DNA of 64,000 bases from PALSA-1296 sp038210275 (GTDB lineage: Bacteria; Bacteroidota; Ignavibacteria; Palsa-1295): NCBI GenBank assembly GCA_038210275.1, contig JBBQWV010000004.1, positions 1 to 64,000 of the forward strand, given 5' to 3'. Shown piece by piece: positions 28,120-38,452 of the stretch (its first letter is position 1; each line of letters starts with the position of its first letter). A program made the translations under genes and the position numbers. A model generated the notes under the pieces. It was given only the letters and a program-made list of their open reading frames with translations, searched no databases and was not told the DNA's origin.

Positions 28120-28734
28120 ATGGATAAAGTACAGGTTGAAATTTTAGGCATTTCCACAAGCCCGGCTTCGAACGGAGCGTATGCGCTTGTACTTAAAGAG
28201 TCCGGTGGATCGCGCCGCATTCCGATCATCATCGGCGGCTTCGAGGCACAGGCAATTGCTTTAGAGATGGAAGGTATTACCCCACCAAGACCACTCACTC
28301 ATGATCTCGTAAAAAATATTCTTGAATCATTAAACACCCGAGTTTCAGAAGCTTGTATCGCAGAGCTCAAAGATGGTATTTTCTTCGCAACGATAACCCT
28401 TTCTGATGATCAGGAAATTGATTCGCGTCCAAGCGATGCGATTGCGATCGCTGTAAGATATTCCGCTCCGATATTTGTCTCTGAGTCTGTAATGAAAGAA
28501 GCAGGGTTCGTACCTGAAGATGACGATAACTTGGAAGAAGGCGAAGAGATGATGGATGATGAAGAAGATGATCTTTCTTCACAGCAAGCGCCAAAAGCTC
28601 CTCCGCGCAAACTGACAAAACTCGAACAGCTCGAAGTTGATCTCGATCAGGCTATCAAAAGTGAAGATTACGAAAAGGCTGCGAAAGTACGAGATGACAT
28701 TAAGAAAATGACGACAGGAAGCACGGTAAATTAG
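28120..28734 (+). CDS. Bifunctional nuclease family protein with UVR motif
   Basis: This 204-residue protein has an N-terminal BFN/DUF151 domain (about 1-135; RRIPIIIGGFEAQAIALEME, RPLTHDLVKNILESL, DSRPSDAIAIAVR). An acidic linker (about 143-162, rich in Asp and Glu) follows, then a C-terminal UvrB/UvrC motif (KLEQLEVDLDQAIKSEDYEK to VRDDIKKM). Plant and bacterial relatives have RNase/DNase activity in vitro; the physiological role is unclear. It is probably co-transcribed with etfBA and convergent with the E1 gene, 21 bp between stops. Confidence 0.9.
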   Translation: MDKVQVEILGISTSPASNGAYALVLKESGGSRRIPIIIGGFEAQAIALEMEGITPPRPLTHDLVKNILESLNTRVSEACIAELKDGIFFATITLSDDQEIDSRPSDAIAIAVRYSAPIFVSESVMKEAGFVPEDDDNLEEGEEMMDDEEDDLSSQQAPKAPPRKLTKLEQLEVDLDQAIKSEDYEKAAKVRDDIKKMTTGSTVN

Positions 28735-28755
28735 TATTCCGTTCTCAAAATATTC

Positions 28756-31038
28756 TTAATAAGCCGCCAATTTCCTTGCCGCTTCCGCGATCTTCGCTGC
28801 ACTTGGCAATATTGCATCCTCAAGCTGTTTGGCAAATCCTACGGGCTGAAAGAGAGAACCTACTCGCATTACTGGCGCATCAAGATGAGTAAATGCCTGC
28901 TCAGTAATAAGAGCGGCTATCTCCCCTCCGAAACCACCTGTTATTTTATCTTCGTGAACCACAAGCACTCTGCCAGTCTTTACAACTGTTGCCATGATAG
29001 CTTCATTATCGAGTGGATAGAGTGAGCGAAGATCGAGGACATCGCATTCTATTCCCTCAACAGCTAATTCCTTGGCTGCAGAGAGAGAGAGATGTGTTGT
29101 GTTACCATAAGTGATAATAGAGAGAGAATTTCCTGCTCTGCGAAGCTTTGCTTTTCCGAACGGCACTAATTCATTATCGCGAAGCGAATATGCTTTTGCT
29201 TGCGGAGCATTATAGAGAGCCTTTGGTTCGAGATAGAGAGTAACACCTCTCGTTCTCATAGCTGTGCGAAGTAAACCCTGCGCATCGTCGGCGAAACTTG
29301 GCACAACGATTCGCACTCCGGGAATTGTTGTAAATGTCCCTTCAAGATTTTGCGAATGATATAATCCGCCTTGAATGTAGCCGCCTGAGGCGATACGAAT
29401 TACGATATTCGGAAGGTACTGTCCTTTTGTCCTCCAATATTCATGCGTCAATTCAATAAAGGATTCCATCGCAGGCCAGAAGTAATCAGCAAATTCTGCG
29501 CCTTCGATCGCGCACCAAATATTTTCTTGGTCAACTCGGCAAAATCCATCGGCTGTGCCGACTATAAAATCTTCAGCGATCGGAGCGTTGAATACTCTGC
29601 CGATTCCAAATTCTTGCTGCATTCCTTTGGAGACGTTAAAGACGCCGCCTTTTTCTTTATTCGCCATATCCTGCCCCCAAATAAAGGTGTTGGGATTCAA
29701 GCGAAATTCTTCTTTTAACGTATGATTCAAAGCGTCAATAAATTTCAATCCTTCATCCTTCGCTTTCGGAGTTTCATACGGATAGAAATTCGTATTGACA
29801 TCATTCTCTTCGAAAAAATATTCTCCCAGTCGTGCTATCTCAAGTGGAGCTTGCGCAAATTCTGCTACCGTTGCAGGATCGGCTGGTGAAGCCGCTTCGG
29901 CTTTATCGGCTGAGGCATAGAACTCAACGGTGTTCTTCTCATGGATCTCATCGACTTGAGCCTGAGTAAGCACTCCCTCTTTGATAAGCCAATCTCTGAA
30001 GAGCTTAATAGGGTCTCGCTTATCGGCGTTGGCAAGTTCTTCCGGTGACCGGTAGAGACTATCTCTATCGGAATTTGAATGCGATCTCATACGAACACAA
30101 TCAGCATGTACAATCGCTGCACCTTTTCCTGATCTGGTCCAATCGTATGCTTCCTGCATTGCGCGGTACGAATCCAAAATATCTGTTCCATCGCAATAGG
30201 TGATCAGAAGATTTGCAAAGCCTCGGAAGTTATCGGCAACTCTGCCGTTTGCAGTTTGATCATAAACAGGTACGGAAATTCCGTACTTATTATTTTGGAT
30301 CACGAAGATCGCCGGTACCATTTCATGCGTAGCTCCATTAAGCGCTTCGTAGAAGAATCCTTCGGAGCAACCGGACTCACCTCCTGAAAAAATTGCAACA
30401 GCATCTTTGCCGTAATATTTTATCGCTCTGGCGCATCCGGTGACGTGCTGCGAATGATTATTCGTCAGCGACGATCCGTTCTGAATGCCGATCGACATCT
30501 TCGCAAAGTGATTTGACATGTGTCGTCCGCCTCCGGCAACATCCGTCTCTTTCGAAAGACCATTGAGAATAATTTCTTCGACGGTAAGACCAGCCGCAAG
30601 GCAGGTCATCAGGTCGCGATAATACGGGAAGAGATAATCCTGCTTTTGACGGAATGAAATTCCCAAAGCGGCTTGAATTCCTTCATGTCCGGCACAAGGA
30701 GCATGGTAGCTCCAACCCATTGCTTTTTTTAAGTAATTCGATGCTGCATCGTCGCAAAGTCTGCCAAGATGCATGAGTTTATACCATTCGACAAGCTTTT
30801 CTTTTGGGACTCCGGCTTGCTTCAGAGTGCCACGAAACGACTGCGAGCCATCAGCTTTTGGACCGATCAAAACAGCACCATCAGGAATTTGCTCAAGTGA
30901 TGGCGGAGCGACGGAAAATGCAAATGTTTGCTCAAGATCATCCGCATTCAGCGTATGATGAGCATAAGGAATAGATTTCCCGTTCGTCGAAGAGGTCTGC
31001 ATGGTGTCGGCGATGGTATTTTTCGTTTTCGTCGGCAT
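28756..31038 (-). CDS. 2-oxoacid dehydrogenase E1, fused alpha and beta subunits
   Basis: This is a 760-residue fusion of E1 alpha (about 1-370) and E1 beta (about 410-760), which decarboxylates a 2-oxoacid (pyruvate or branched-chain oxoacid) with thiamine diphosphate. The alpha part has GRHMSNHFAKMSIGIQNGSS and the ThDP motif GGESGCSEGFFYEALNGA to NNKYGIS. The beta part has FIWGQDMANKEKGGVFNVSK, PIAEDFIVGTADGF and KTGRVLVVHEDKITGGFGGE. ATG at 31038 (MPTKTKN) was chosen; the frame extends to 31197 but the extension runs into a dispersed repeat and is not protein-like. E2 and E3 are not in the window, so pyruvate versus branched-chain use is unresolved. Confidence 0.92.
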   Translation of the reverse strand: MPTKTKNTIADTMQTSSTNGKSIPYAHHTLNADDLEQTFAFSVAPPSLEQIPDGAVLIGPKADGSQSFRGTLKQAGVPKEKLVEWYKLMHLGRLCDDAASNYLKKAMGWSYHAPCAGHEGIQAALGISFRQKQDYLFPYYRDLMTCLAAGLTVEEIILNGLSKETDVAGGGRHMSNHFAKMSIGIQNGSSLTNNHSQHVTGCARAIKYYGKDAVAIFSGGESGCSEGFFYEALNGATHEMVPAIFVIQNNKYGISVPVYDQTANGRVADNFRGFANLLITYCDGTDILDSYRAMQEAYDWTRSGKGAAIVHADCVRMRSHSNSDRDSLYRSPEELANADKRDPIKLFRDWLIKEGVLTQAQVDEIHEKNTVEFYASADKAEAASPADPATVAEFAQAPLEIARLGEYFFEENDVNTNFYPYETPKAKDEGLKFIDALNHTLKEEFRLNPNTFIWGQDMANKEKGGVFNVSKGMQQEFGIGRVFNAPIAEDFIVGTADGFCRVDQENIWCAIEGAEFADYFWPAMESFIELTHEYWRTKGQYLPNIVIRIASGGYIQGGLYHSQNLEGTFTTIPGVRIVVPSFADDAQGLLRTAMRTRGVTLYLEPKALYNAPQAKAYSLRDNELVPFGKAKLRRAGNSLSIITYGNTTHLSLSAAKELAVEGIECDVLDLRSLYPLDNEAIMATVVKTGRVLVVHEDKITGGFGGEIAALITEQAFTHLDAPVMRVGSLFQPVGFAKQLEDAILPSAAKIAEAARKLAAY

Positions 31039-31130
31039 GAAATCGGTCAAAAAATTAGGAAAACGGAAAACAACAGAAGGGTAGATTTGGTGCGAAGGGG
31101 TAGAAAATGGTAGTGGTTCAGTTTGATTAT

Positions 31131-31229
31131 TATTCCGAACATGTTTGCTTCGCTCAGTGCAGGCTCCGATTTTTTGAACGAAGTGAGGAATTCCCAACGT
31201 GGAAGTAGAGACTTACTGACTACAAACTA
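31131..31229. repeat. Degenerate copy of the long intergenic repeat
   Basis: It starts TATTCCGAAC, has GCTTCGCTCAGTGCAGGCTCC, then AGGAATTCCCAACGTGG and AGTAGAGACTTACTGACTAC. The last parts align with the core of the 22631-22780 element. One arm is lost. It overlaps the spurious N-terminal extension of the E1 reading frame, which supports the later start codon. Confidence 0.6.
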
Positions 31230-31289
31230 TGGCACTACCTAGGAAACAGTCTTAAATCATCAACATTAAGCAGAAGATGGGATGGATTT

Positions 31290-31496
31290 TTGCCTTACTA
31301 TTTCTTCATTTTTCTCGTTATTCCTCTATCATACACTACATCATCTATTATGTTCAAGATCACTCTCGGAGCACTAATTGCCTCTATCATTGCCGTGATG
31401 CTAACATCACGCCGCCATAGAATTTATTTTGCCGGTTTGATCTTCGTAATTTTCGTTGCGATAGAGATCATCTTTATTGCGAACGGCGGCGATTAA
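31290..31496 (+). CDS. Small hydrophobic membrane protein, hypothetical
   Basis: This 68-residue frame is almost entirely membrane-spanning: segments YYFFIFLVIPLSYT, ITLGALIASIIAVML and IYFAGLIFVIFVAIEIIFIA, with a positively charged loop SRRHR between the second and third. I recognise no family. The pattern of three helices with a basic loop looks selected rather than random, but no SD is evident. Its last bases overlap the end of the convergent delta-60 gene by 4 bp. Confidence 0.5.
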   Translation: MPYYFFIFLVIPLSYTTSSIMFKITLGALIASIIAVMLTSRRHRIYFAGLIFVIFVAIEIIFIANGGD

Positions 31497-33097
31497 TGCG
31501 CCACCACAAATTTCTGCACGATCTGCTTTGCTCCGCTTTGTGCAACACAATAATATATTCCGTTGGGGATGCTCGAAGCATTTGCAAAGTATGTTTTAGT
31601 ATCAGCAGAATAATCCAATGAGCCAAGTTTCAGAACTTCCCTTCCTAATGCATCAACGATACGGATATTTTTTATTGCTTCGCTCTTCGTTACGATCTTG
31701 AAATGTGTGCTTGCCGGATCGGGAAAGATCTCAAGAATATCTTCACTGACATTTGTTTTATCAGTAACTCCACTGAATGGATGCCCGATAAATCTTGCGA
31801 TCATGAAGTGCTCAATTCCATTCTGGATCGAACCGCCTATGGCGATAAATCTTTTGATGTTCCCGATTTGATCAAGTTTACCGATAGGATTGACAAACTT
31901 CAAATAGTTTGCATATTTTCCGCTATCAACATCGATCTCGGTTACTCCGTTATGATTAAATGTGGGGTCGGGACGAGCGCTTGTATCGCTGATCCTTGTC
32001 GAGATTGAATGTCCGATTTCTGTGTTTGTCATCCCAGATACAATTTCGCCGTTATCACTTGCCAGAAAAAAACCTTTCACTTGGTAGGAAGGCAGAATAT
32101 CATTCGTTCCGAATCCGCCAACACCATAAGTCGTATCAAGTTTTCCCAACGGGTCAAAGCGACAAATCGTTAGATGAGTCGGCGAAGAACTTGGAGTTGG
32201 AAGCAGAATAACGATCTTATTATCTCCTGATAACTGTGCCCTGACTGTATCACCGGTAAGGAATATCCCGGTATGGAGCAATCCATTCACACCAACTAAG
32301 GGATCGGGAACACCGGATTCCGTGAAGCGGGCTATCAAGAGTTCTCTGTTACCTGTATCGCTGATCCCACACATGAAGATCTGCGCAGTGTTCAGTAAAA
32401 AGCCCTGTACTGAGTGTACTAATGCCGGAATGACGGCTCTTCCGTTTATGCCAAATGTTGGATTAAGTATGCCTGCGGGTGTGATTCGCAAGGCTCCAAA
32501 TCCGGTGATTCCTAAGGCATCAGATGACTGGCTCTTCCCACAAACAATATAGTCTCCGCGCGAAATATTTGCATGGATAGCTTCTCCCCCGGAATGGTCA
32601 TCAAAGCCCATAAGAACCCTGCCAGTACCAGCGAAAGTAGAGTCCGGCATTCCAAATTTGGTGAACCGATAGATAGAAGGAAGGCTTGGTGATGAGGGCG
32701 CGGCACTTGCTCCGGCAACGATATACGTACTATCTATGTCAAGATTAGTGATCATCGAATTAGGATAATCTGAATTATCACCCCAGAAATGATTAGCAAT
32801 ACCACCGTTACCAAATCTGGCATCGTAGGCTCCACTCGAATCAAGTCGAACCATACCAATATGATAGACTCCTGTGGTCCCCGTACTGACCTTTCCGATC
32901 AATGTCGCGACTCTGCTGTTATGGGTAATATCAAATGCTACGACTTCATTGTTTCTCCCACCGACAACAACTTCCATCTTTCCTCCGATGCCATAGGTCG
33001 TATCCAACGTGATCTCTACCGGCACACGCTGAGCCTTGGCGACACCTCCGGAAATTAGCAACAGCACAAATGCGATCAAAGCAACAACGTTTTTCAT
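31493..33097 (-). CDS. Secreted delta-60-like beta-propeller repeat protein A with T9SS domain
   Basis: This 534-residue protein has a signal peptide (KNVVALIAFVLLLISGGVAKA). The body consists of repeats of the delta-60 type, each with an 'xLDxTFGxxG' element (DARFGNGGI, DSTFAGTGRV, NPTFGINGRA, DTTYGVGGFG), thought to fold as a propeller. The C-terminal roughly 80 residues (EIFPDPASTHFKIV to KFVVAH) are a T9SS sorting domain. It is a paralog of the 538-residue protein at 41491-43107 along its whole length. Function unknown; surface or secreted location is inferred. Confidence 0.82.
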   Translation of the reverse strand: MKNVVALIAFVLLLISGGVAKAQRVPVEITLDTTYGIGGKMEVVVGGRNNEVVAFDITHNSRVATLIGKVSTGTTGVYHIGMVRLDSSGAYDARFGNGGIANHFWGDNSDYPNSMITNLDIDSTYIVAGASAAPSSPSLPSIYRFTKFGMPDSTFAGTGRVLMGFDDHSGGEAIHANISRGDYIVCGKSQSSDALGITGFGALRITPAGILNPTFGINGRAVIPALVHSVQGFLLNTAQIFMCGISDTGNRELLIARFTESGVPDPLVGVNGLLHTGIFLTGDTVRAQLSGDNKIVILLPTPSSSPTHLTICRFDPLGKLDTTYGVGGFGTNDILPSYQVKGFFLASDNGEIVSGMTNTEIGHSISTRISDTSARPDPTFNHNGVTEIDVDSGKYANYLKFVNPIGKLDQIGNIKRFIAIGGSIQNGIEHFMIARFIGHPFSGVTDKTNVSEDILEIFPDPASTHFKIVTKSEAIKNIRIVDALGREVLKLGSLDYSADTKTYFANASSIPNGIYYCVAQSGAKQIVQKFVVAH

Positions 33098-33416
33098 AGA
33101 TTTTTTCTAAATTATCGAGGAATTACCAACGTATTTTTTTTACGATAGGTTTTCTGAGTCATTGTGCAATGATCATTAAGTATATAGGGGCAAGGGACTT
33201 GAACTCTATACTTTGGAAATTTATTAATTGGGGGAATTATTGTTATACAGGGGGCGGTTCTTTTTGAGCAGATTGTTTAAAGTACGCTGTAATTTTTTCT
33301 TTTGTGTTGCTGCTACTTTAACGCTTTTACTATGATCCGATTGTTTATGAAGCCTCGATGAACATTACTTTGTGGTTGTTTTTTTTGTGTTGCATCTTCA
33401 TCCTAAAAACATATCT
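33098..33416. other. Divergent intergenic region between two surface-protein genes
   Basis: This 319-bp AT-rich stretch separates the delta-60 protein A gene from the Ig-like repeat gene. The only distinct feature is a palindrome TCATTGTGCAATGA at 33159-33172, possibly an operator. I found no full TAnnTTTG box and no gene. Confidence 0.35.
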
Positions 33417-36353
33417 ATGAAAACTATAACGAATCTACGTAAGTATTTCGTGATCGTGCTATTTTTTGCAGCGATCGCGATGTCATGTTCGAATGCATCC
33501 GCTCAGCGGATAAGCACTATGTCGGTAACGACATTCAGCGGTGGCTATTCCCCACTTATTATTGACCCAACTGCTACCACGCTCGCTAGCATCGGAGGTA
33601 GCGTTTATTATGGTACTTACACCATGCCGCTGCCGTTTGCTTTTAGTTACGACAATACATCGTACGGAGCAAATTCAACGATTTATGTTCGTTGGGGGCA
33701 TATTAGCTTTACAAATCCGTTGGATCCTAACTATCAAAATTATACAGGAAATTCGTCGTACTCAAATGCAATCATGCCCTTCATGGGTTTGCAGGTTTCA
33801 GCACCAGATGGCAGTACCAGAATTATGTACAAAATAAGCGGCAGCTCACCAAACCGCGTGTTTACTATTGAATGGTATAAGTTTGGAGACTATCCGTCAC
33901 AGGCTTCCGGCAATGTCAGCTACCAGTTAAAGATGTACGAAGGTACAAATATGATCGAGTTCATCTATGAGAAGTATAATTTTTCAGTCAACTACGCAAA
34001 TGCCTACTATCACGGTACTGGTCTCAATGGCAGCCTTAACCCTTCATTTATTTCTATCGTAAGTGTCGCCAGTAGTTTTACTACGCCGGCATCAAACTAT
34101 CGTTATGCTTACCCACTTCCGGTTGAGTTAAGCTCATACCCAAAAACGCTGACCTACGGTGGCGTGATCGCCGGAACATCTGTAACGCTTTGCATGAACG
34201 TACAGCATGTCGGAACGGGTGGAACGCTAACGTTGAACTCCGCATCCATCACCGGCTCTTCTGATTTTTCTATTGTCAGTTCACCACCAAGCACTTTAGC
34301 TGTGGGGCAGGTAGGACAGTATTGTATAAAATTTGCTCCTACCGGCAACGGTGCTCGATCAGCAGTTCTGACTATCGTATCAAATGGACAGGATAGCGGC
34401 ACTCAATCCATCACACTAAATGGGACAGGGTTCTCTCCTTTGATAAGTGTAGATTCTCTCGTCCGCTTTAAGAAAACACGGACTCGTCTCGGAGATTCGC
34501 TTACGCAATGGGTTCATATCACTTCTTCTGGTCAGGCTCCACTTACTTTTAACGCATTCCAGATAGTCGGCATTGATGCTGACCAATATTTCATTTCCTA
34601 TTTCCCTGCCAATCCATTAGCTTCAGGAGTAACTGATTCATTAGCAATCACATACGTTCCTACTCGAGAAGGACTACGAGGAGCAACTCTAAATATCACG
34701 AACAACTCCAGCAATAGTCCTCTTGTTGCTATTTCCCTTAAGGGAACGGGAATCTTGCCTCATATCGTCTTGTATCCGACTTCTTTGCAATTTGATTCGA
34801 CAGCCGAAGGAGATACGGTCTGCAAGACTGTTGATGTTTGGAATTCAGGTACTGATACCCTTCGTATCAAAAAGAATTTCTTAACGAGCAATGACGGCGA
34901 TTTCCATTATATCGGCCTCACCGGCTCCGATATGGCTATCGCACCGGATCATCACAAAACCTTAAGTATCTGCTTTATTCCTCTTCAGCAAGGTACACGT
35001 CAAGCGCGTCTGCTCTTGCAAACGAATATTATACCGACATACGAAACTCCAAGACGCGATACGGGAAGTATTGTGACTCTGGATATGACCGGCAACGGTT
35101 TGCCGCTTGGTGTATTTGGTAATTCATTCAGCGGACTGCCAATCCTTGATTCTGCTATCGTTGGAACATCGATCTGCCGCACCGATACCCTCAAGAATAC
35201 CGGTGATGCTGATATCATGGTAACCGGCGCTATTATCACCGGTGCGAATGCAACCAACTTTAGCAAGTCTGGCTTGACATTCCCATTCTTGTTGAAGTCA
35301 CGCAGTTCAAAAACATTTACCATCTGCGGAATTCCTGACCAGCAGGGATTGCGCAATGGCGCAATTACTTTCACCGGCACCACCGGCGGAAGGACGATAG
35401 CGCTGAGCAACTTGCTCGGAGTCTTCGGACTCAATTCCTGCATCGCTGCAATCCCTTCATCGCTCTTTGATAATGTGACTCTTCCGATTACGGCTAGCGG
35501 AACTGACTCAACTCAATGTGTGCAGATTGTGAACTGCGGTGATGTTGCAACCATCTATTCTGTAGCTATCAATGGTGCTGCAAAGGCTGACTACTCAGTC
35601 ACCCCTGCTGTTTCATCCATGATAGGACCGAATGATACTGCAAAATTCTGCGTAACATTCAAACCCTCAGTACTCGGACCACAATCACTTGCATCACTTG
35701 ATGTGACGAGCAGTGATAAATCCGTCAGTGTACCACTTAGCGGTTCTACCGGATGTGCAGAGCTTGGAGCGGTTACTCCTTCTGTTCCGAATACCGGAGT
35801 CTTTGAGACAGGCAAGTTTGATATTGTGATTAATAATACCGGTTCCTTCACATGGGATCCGGGTACGATCACTATCACACCGGCAGCGGAGTTCACTTTG
35901 GATGGACCACCAACCATCACCGGTGTTCCACCAAATCAGACCATCACGGTTCACTTGAAATTCAGTTCAACGACCAAGGGAACATTCACTGCAAAGGTCA
36001 GCTTTGGAAACGGCGGTCCGTGCGGAATGCTTTCAGATGTTAGTTTGAGCGGTAATGCGATTGCAGGATCGGTCAAGGAAACAGCTTCTGAAGGATTCAG
36101 CCTCGAGCAGAGCTATCCGAATCCGTCACAGGGTAAGACGTCATTCACGTATATGACGCCTAAAGATGGCGAAGTTCGCATCACCCTCAATGATATGACC
36201 GGAAAGCTCGTGAAGACCCTCACCTCAGGCAGGATCTCTGCCGGTGAACATACTGTCAACTTTGACGCAACATCACTTCCGAGCGGAACATACGTTTATG
36301 TGCTCGAAAGCGGTACGACAAGATTGGTTAGACAAATGATCTTAACGAAGTAG
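33417..36353 (+). CDS. Secreted Ig-like (choice-of-anchor D/ASH) repeat protein with T9SS domain
   Basis: This 978-residue protein has a signal peptide (YFVIVLFFAAIAMSCSNASA). Residues about 35-230 form a unique N-terminal domain with aromatic strands (VYYGTYTMPLPFAFSYDNTS, FTIEWYKFGDYPSQ). About six roughly 100-residue modules follow, with the pattern 'vGtsvc.t..v.NtGt..l' and 'F.P...G.r.a.l.i.sn'. The C-terminus is a T9SS domain (EQSYPNPSQGKTSFTYMT to RQMILTK). ATG at 33417 was chosen because the signal peptide starts there; the frame extends 15 codons upstream without signal character. Probably an adhesin-like surface protein. Confidence 0.85.
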   Translation: MKTITNLRKYFVIVLFFAAIAMSCSNASAQRISTMSVTTFSGGYSPLIIDPTATTLASIGGSVYYGTYTMPLPFAFSYDNTSYGANSTIYVRWGHISFTNPLDPNYQNYTGNSSYSNAIMPFMGLQVSAPDGSTRIMYKISGSSPNRVFTIEWYKFGDYPSQASGNVSYQLKMYEGTNMIEFIYEKYNFSVNYANAYYHGTGLNGSLNPSFISIVSVASSFTTPASNYRYAYPLPVELSSYPKTLTYGGVIAGTSVTLCMNVQHVGTGGTLTLNSASITGSSDFSIVSSPPSTLAVGQVGQYCIKFAPTGNGARSAVLTIVSNGQDSGTQSITLNGTGFSPLISVDSLVRFKKTRTRLGDSLTQWVHITSSGQAPLTFNAFQIVGIDADQYFISYFPANPLASGVTDSLAITYVPTREGLRGATLNITNNSSNSPLVAISLKGTGILPHIVLYPTSLQFDSTAEGDTVCKTVDVWNSGTDTLRIKKNFLTSNDGDFHYIGLTGSDMAIAPDHHKTLSICFIPLQQGTRQARLLLQTNIIPTYETPRRDTGSIVTLDMTGNGLPLGVFGNSFSGLPILDSAIVGTSICRTDTLKNTGDADIMVTGAIITGANATNFSKSGLTFPFLLKSRSSKTFTICGIPDQQGLRNGAITFTGTTGGRTIALSNLLGVFGLNSCIAAIPSSLFDNVTLPITASGTDSTQCVQIVNCGDVATIYSVAINGAAKADYSVTPAVSSMIGPNDTAKFCVTFKPSVLGPQSLASLDVTSSDKSVSVPLSGSTGCAELGAVTPSVPNTGVFETGKFDIVINNTGSFTWDPGTITITPAAEFTLDGPPTITGVPPNQTITVHLKFSSTTKGTFTAKVSFGNGGPCGMLSDVSLSGNAIAGSVKETASEGFSLEQSYPNPSQGKTSFTYMTPKDGEVRITLNDMTGKLVKTLTSGRISAGEHTVNFDATSLPSGTYVYVLESGTTRLVRQMILTK

Positions 36354-36380
36354 TTTCTCGTTAAGTGTTTTCATAGTTAC

Positions 36381-36410
36381 AAGAGGGCGCATCGAAAGAT
36401 GCGTCCTCTT
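36381..36410 (+). terminator. Intrinsic terminator after the Ig-like repeat gene
   Basis: The stem AAGAGGGCGCATC (36381-36393) pairs with GATGCGTCCTCTT (36398-36410), with one G-U pair and a stable GAAA tetraloop. GAGTTTT follows. It starts 27 bp after the stop codon. Confidence 0.8.
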
Positions 36411-36504
36411 GAGTTTTAAAAGCACTTTTTAGAAGAATATGTGTTTCAGTAGAGCTATCCGAGCTTAATTTCCACTCCATATTTATTATAATTATAGACA
36501 TACC

Positions 36505-38418
36505 ATGAAAAAATTCTTCCTTTCGGCTCTTTTTCTGAGCCTCTTCTTCCTTATTTCGATAGATAGTGCGACGGCGCAAATCCCAAGGGTGTTAAACTAT
36601 CAAGGTTTGGCACTGGATAATACCGGAAAACCGATTTCCGATGGCAATCATGTTGTTCAATTCAATCTTTACTCTGCTCCAACAGGAGGGACAGCTCTCT
36701 TCACTGAGTCAATTCAGGTAATTGCCAATCACGGCATTTTTTCAGCTACGATAGGAGCGGGAACGCCGATTCCCGCAGCAGTCAAATTTGATAACGAATA
36801 TTTTTTGAGCATTGCAATTGATGGTGGCGCAGAACTTGCTCCACGCACACCTATGACAGCCGCTCCTTATGCGCTTAATGCTGCGAGCGCAGTAACTGCA
36901 CTAACCGCGAACTCTGCAACAAGTGCAAGCATTGCCGATAGCGCAAAAGCTCTTACTGCAAATGCAATCGGAGTAGTTCGGACTCTCAACGGGAGAAGCG
37001 GAAATATTCTCATTGAAGGAGTAGGCGCAACGAAAGTTACGACCGTCGGCTCAACCATTTCTATCAATGTCCCTGTCGGAACAGGCAATGGTATTCAAGG
37101 AGTATCCCCCGGAGATACATCAATTGCTGTAACATCATCTGTCGGACCTGTTGCCGGAGTCAGTGTTGCTCCCTTAGGTATCAACCATTCTAAAATTGCT
37201 CCGAATGCGATCACGAATGTAAATATTATGGATACTTCGGTTTCCATTTCAAAGCTCACCGCACAAGGCGTTACAAAATATTATGTAGTTTCTTCTGATG
37301 GAAATGGTAATGCCGTTTGGCAGCAGCCTATTCTGCAAATGCCTTACACCGCTATTGGCGCTAATCCAAGTGGATCGGTCTTTACGGTTGCGAATACAGG
37401 TTCAACCGGCACAACAATTCGCGGTCTTGCCGGAACAGGTGCAGGTCTTGGTATTGTCACCACTGCTGCGATTTGGGGTGATGCAGGAACAAATTACAAT
37501 GGTGTTGTTGGATATAGTGACGGTGGTTCATCGTCATTTTCGGGAGTACAAGGACGCGGTAATAATTCTTCGAACGGTGTTTCAGGAATCGCTGCATCAG
37601 GTAATGCCGTCACTGGTCTCAGCACATCAGGACGCGCCGGCTATTTCCAAACCACAAATTCAAGCAATTCGGCAAACACTCTCGAAGCATCCAATGCGGG
37701 ATCAGGTGATGCGATTCGTGGCGCTTCGACGGCAGATGGAATTACCGGAGTTCATGGTCAGGCATTCGGACAGGCAAACTCACTTGGAGTTCTTGGCGAA
37801 ACCTTCAGCGCTGATGCTGGCACAGGTGTCTTAACTGGACCGACCGGAGTTTTCGGAAAAGCTTCTAGCACATCACCAGCTTCGTGGAGTGCCGGAGTAA
37901 GAGGAATTAATCCCAGCACAAACGGTAGCGGCATCGGAGTTGCAGGCTACCAAGCCGGCAGCGGCTGGGGCGTCTATGGAGAAACGCCAAGTGGCAATGC
38001 CGTCTATGGAAAAGCTACGAATACTTCAGCAACAAATAACGGAGTAGTCGGCGAAACGGTATCTCCGAATGGTGCTGGAGTAAAAGCAAGCTACACAGGG
38101 TCAAGCGTAGGTATAGCATTGCAAGTGAATAACGGAGCGATCAAGGTAACGGGCACAAATAAATGTGCATTCGTCCAGACAGTTACGGTTGCAAACAAGA
38201 TCACCGCAACCGATACGGAAATTGATAATCCGATCTGCGATGGCGATGCAACGGCTATTCTGTTCATTACCAATCAAGTTGCTGCTGGTAATATTTCAAA
38301 TAAAAACCCTGTCGCAGTCATTTATAATTCAACGACCGGGCATTGGCAGATCGAGAATATAAACGGTACCGCTCTGACCACCGGAACATTATTCAATGTT
38401 TTGGTTATTAAGCAATAA
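36505..38418 (+). CDS. Secreted Gly/Ala/Ser-rich fibre-like protein
   Basis: This 637-residue protein has a signal peptide (KKFFLSALFLSLFFLISIDSATA). The N-terminal domain (IPRVLNYQGLALDNTGKPIS, NHVVQFNLYSAPTGGTALF, RTPMTAAPYALNAA) is common in Bacteroidota/Chlorobi surface proteins. An Ala/Thr-rich coiled stretch (about 130-155) follows. The middle is a low-complexity array of short 'GVxGxSxxG..GVxG' repeats resembling phage tail-fibre or beta-helix stalks (about 330-540). No T9SS domain is evident at the C-terminus, unlike its neighbours. Shape suggests a trimeric stalk; function unknown. Confidence 0.75.
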   Translation: MKKFFLSALFLSLFFLISIDSATAQIPRVLNYQGLALDNTGKPISDGNHVVQFNLYSAPTGGTALFTESIQVIANHGIFSATIGAGTPIPAAVKFDNEYFLSIAIDGGAELAPRTPMTAAPYALNAASAVTALTANSATSASIADSAKALTANAIGVVRTLNGRSGNILIEGVGATKVTTVGSTISINVPVGTGNGIQGVSPGDTSIAVTSSVGPVAGVSVAPLGINHSKIAPNAITNVNIMDTSVSISKLTAQGVTKYYVVSSDGNGNAVWQQPILQMPYTAIGANPSGSVFTVANTGSTGTTIRGLAGTGAGLGIVTTAAIWGDAGTNYNGVVGYSDGGSSSFSGVQGRGNNSSNGVSGIAASGNAVTGLSTSGRAGYFQTTNSSNSANTLEASNAGSGDAIRGASTADGITGVHGQAFGQANSLGVLGETFSADAGTGVLTGPTGVFGKASSTSPASWSAGVRGINPSTNGSGIGVAGYQAGSGWGVYGETPSGNAVYGKATNTSATNNGVVGETVSPNGAGVKASYTGSSVGIALQVNNGAIKVTGTNKCAFVQTVTVANKITATDTEIDNPICDGDATAILFITNQVAAGNISNKNPVAVIYNSTTGHWQIENINGTALTTGTLFNVLVIKQ

Positions 38419-38452
38419 CTGCGATCGAATTAACTTTCTATGGTTTTCAGTA

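Noticed and set aside
31039..31197. 53-residue N-terminal extension of the fused E1 dehydrogenase
   Set aside because: It runs into a dispersed intergenic repeat and matches no E1 N-terminus; the ATG at 31038 fits better.
33180..33230. tRNA-like stretch (GGGACTTGAACTCTATACTT)
   Set aside because: It resembles a T-arm read in reverse but no acceptor stem or anticodon arm could be formed.
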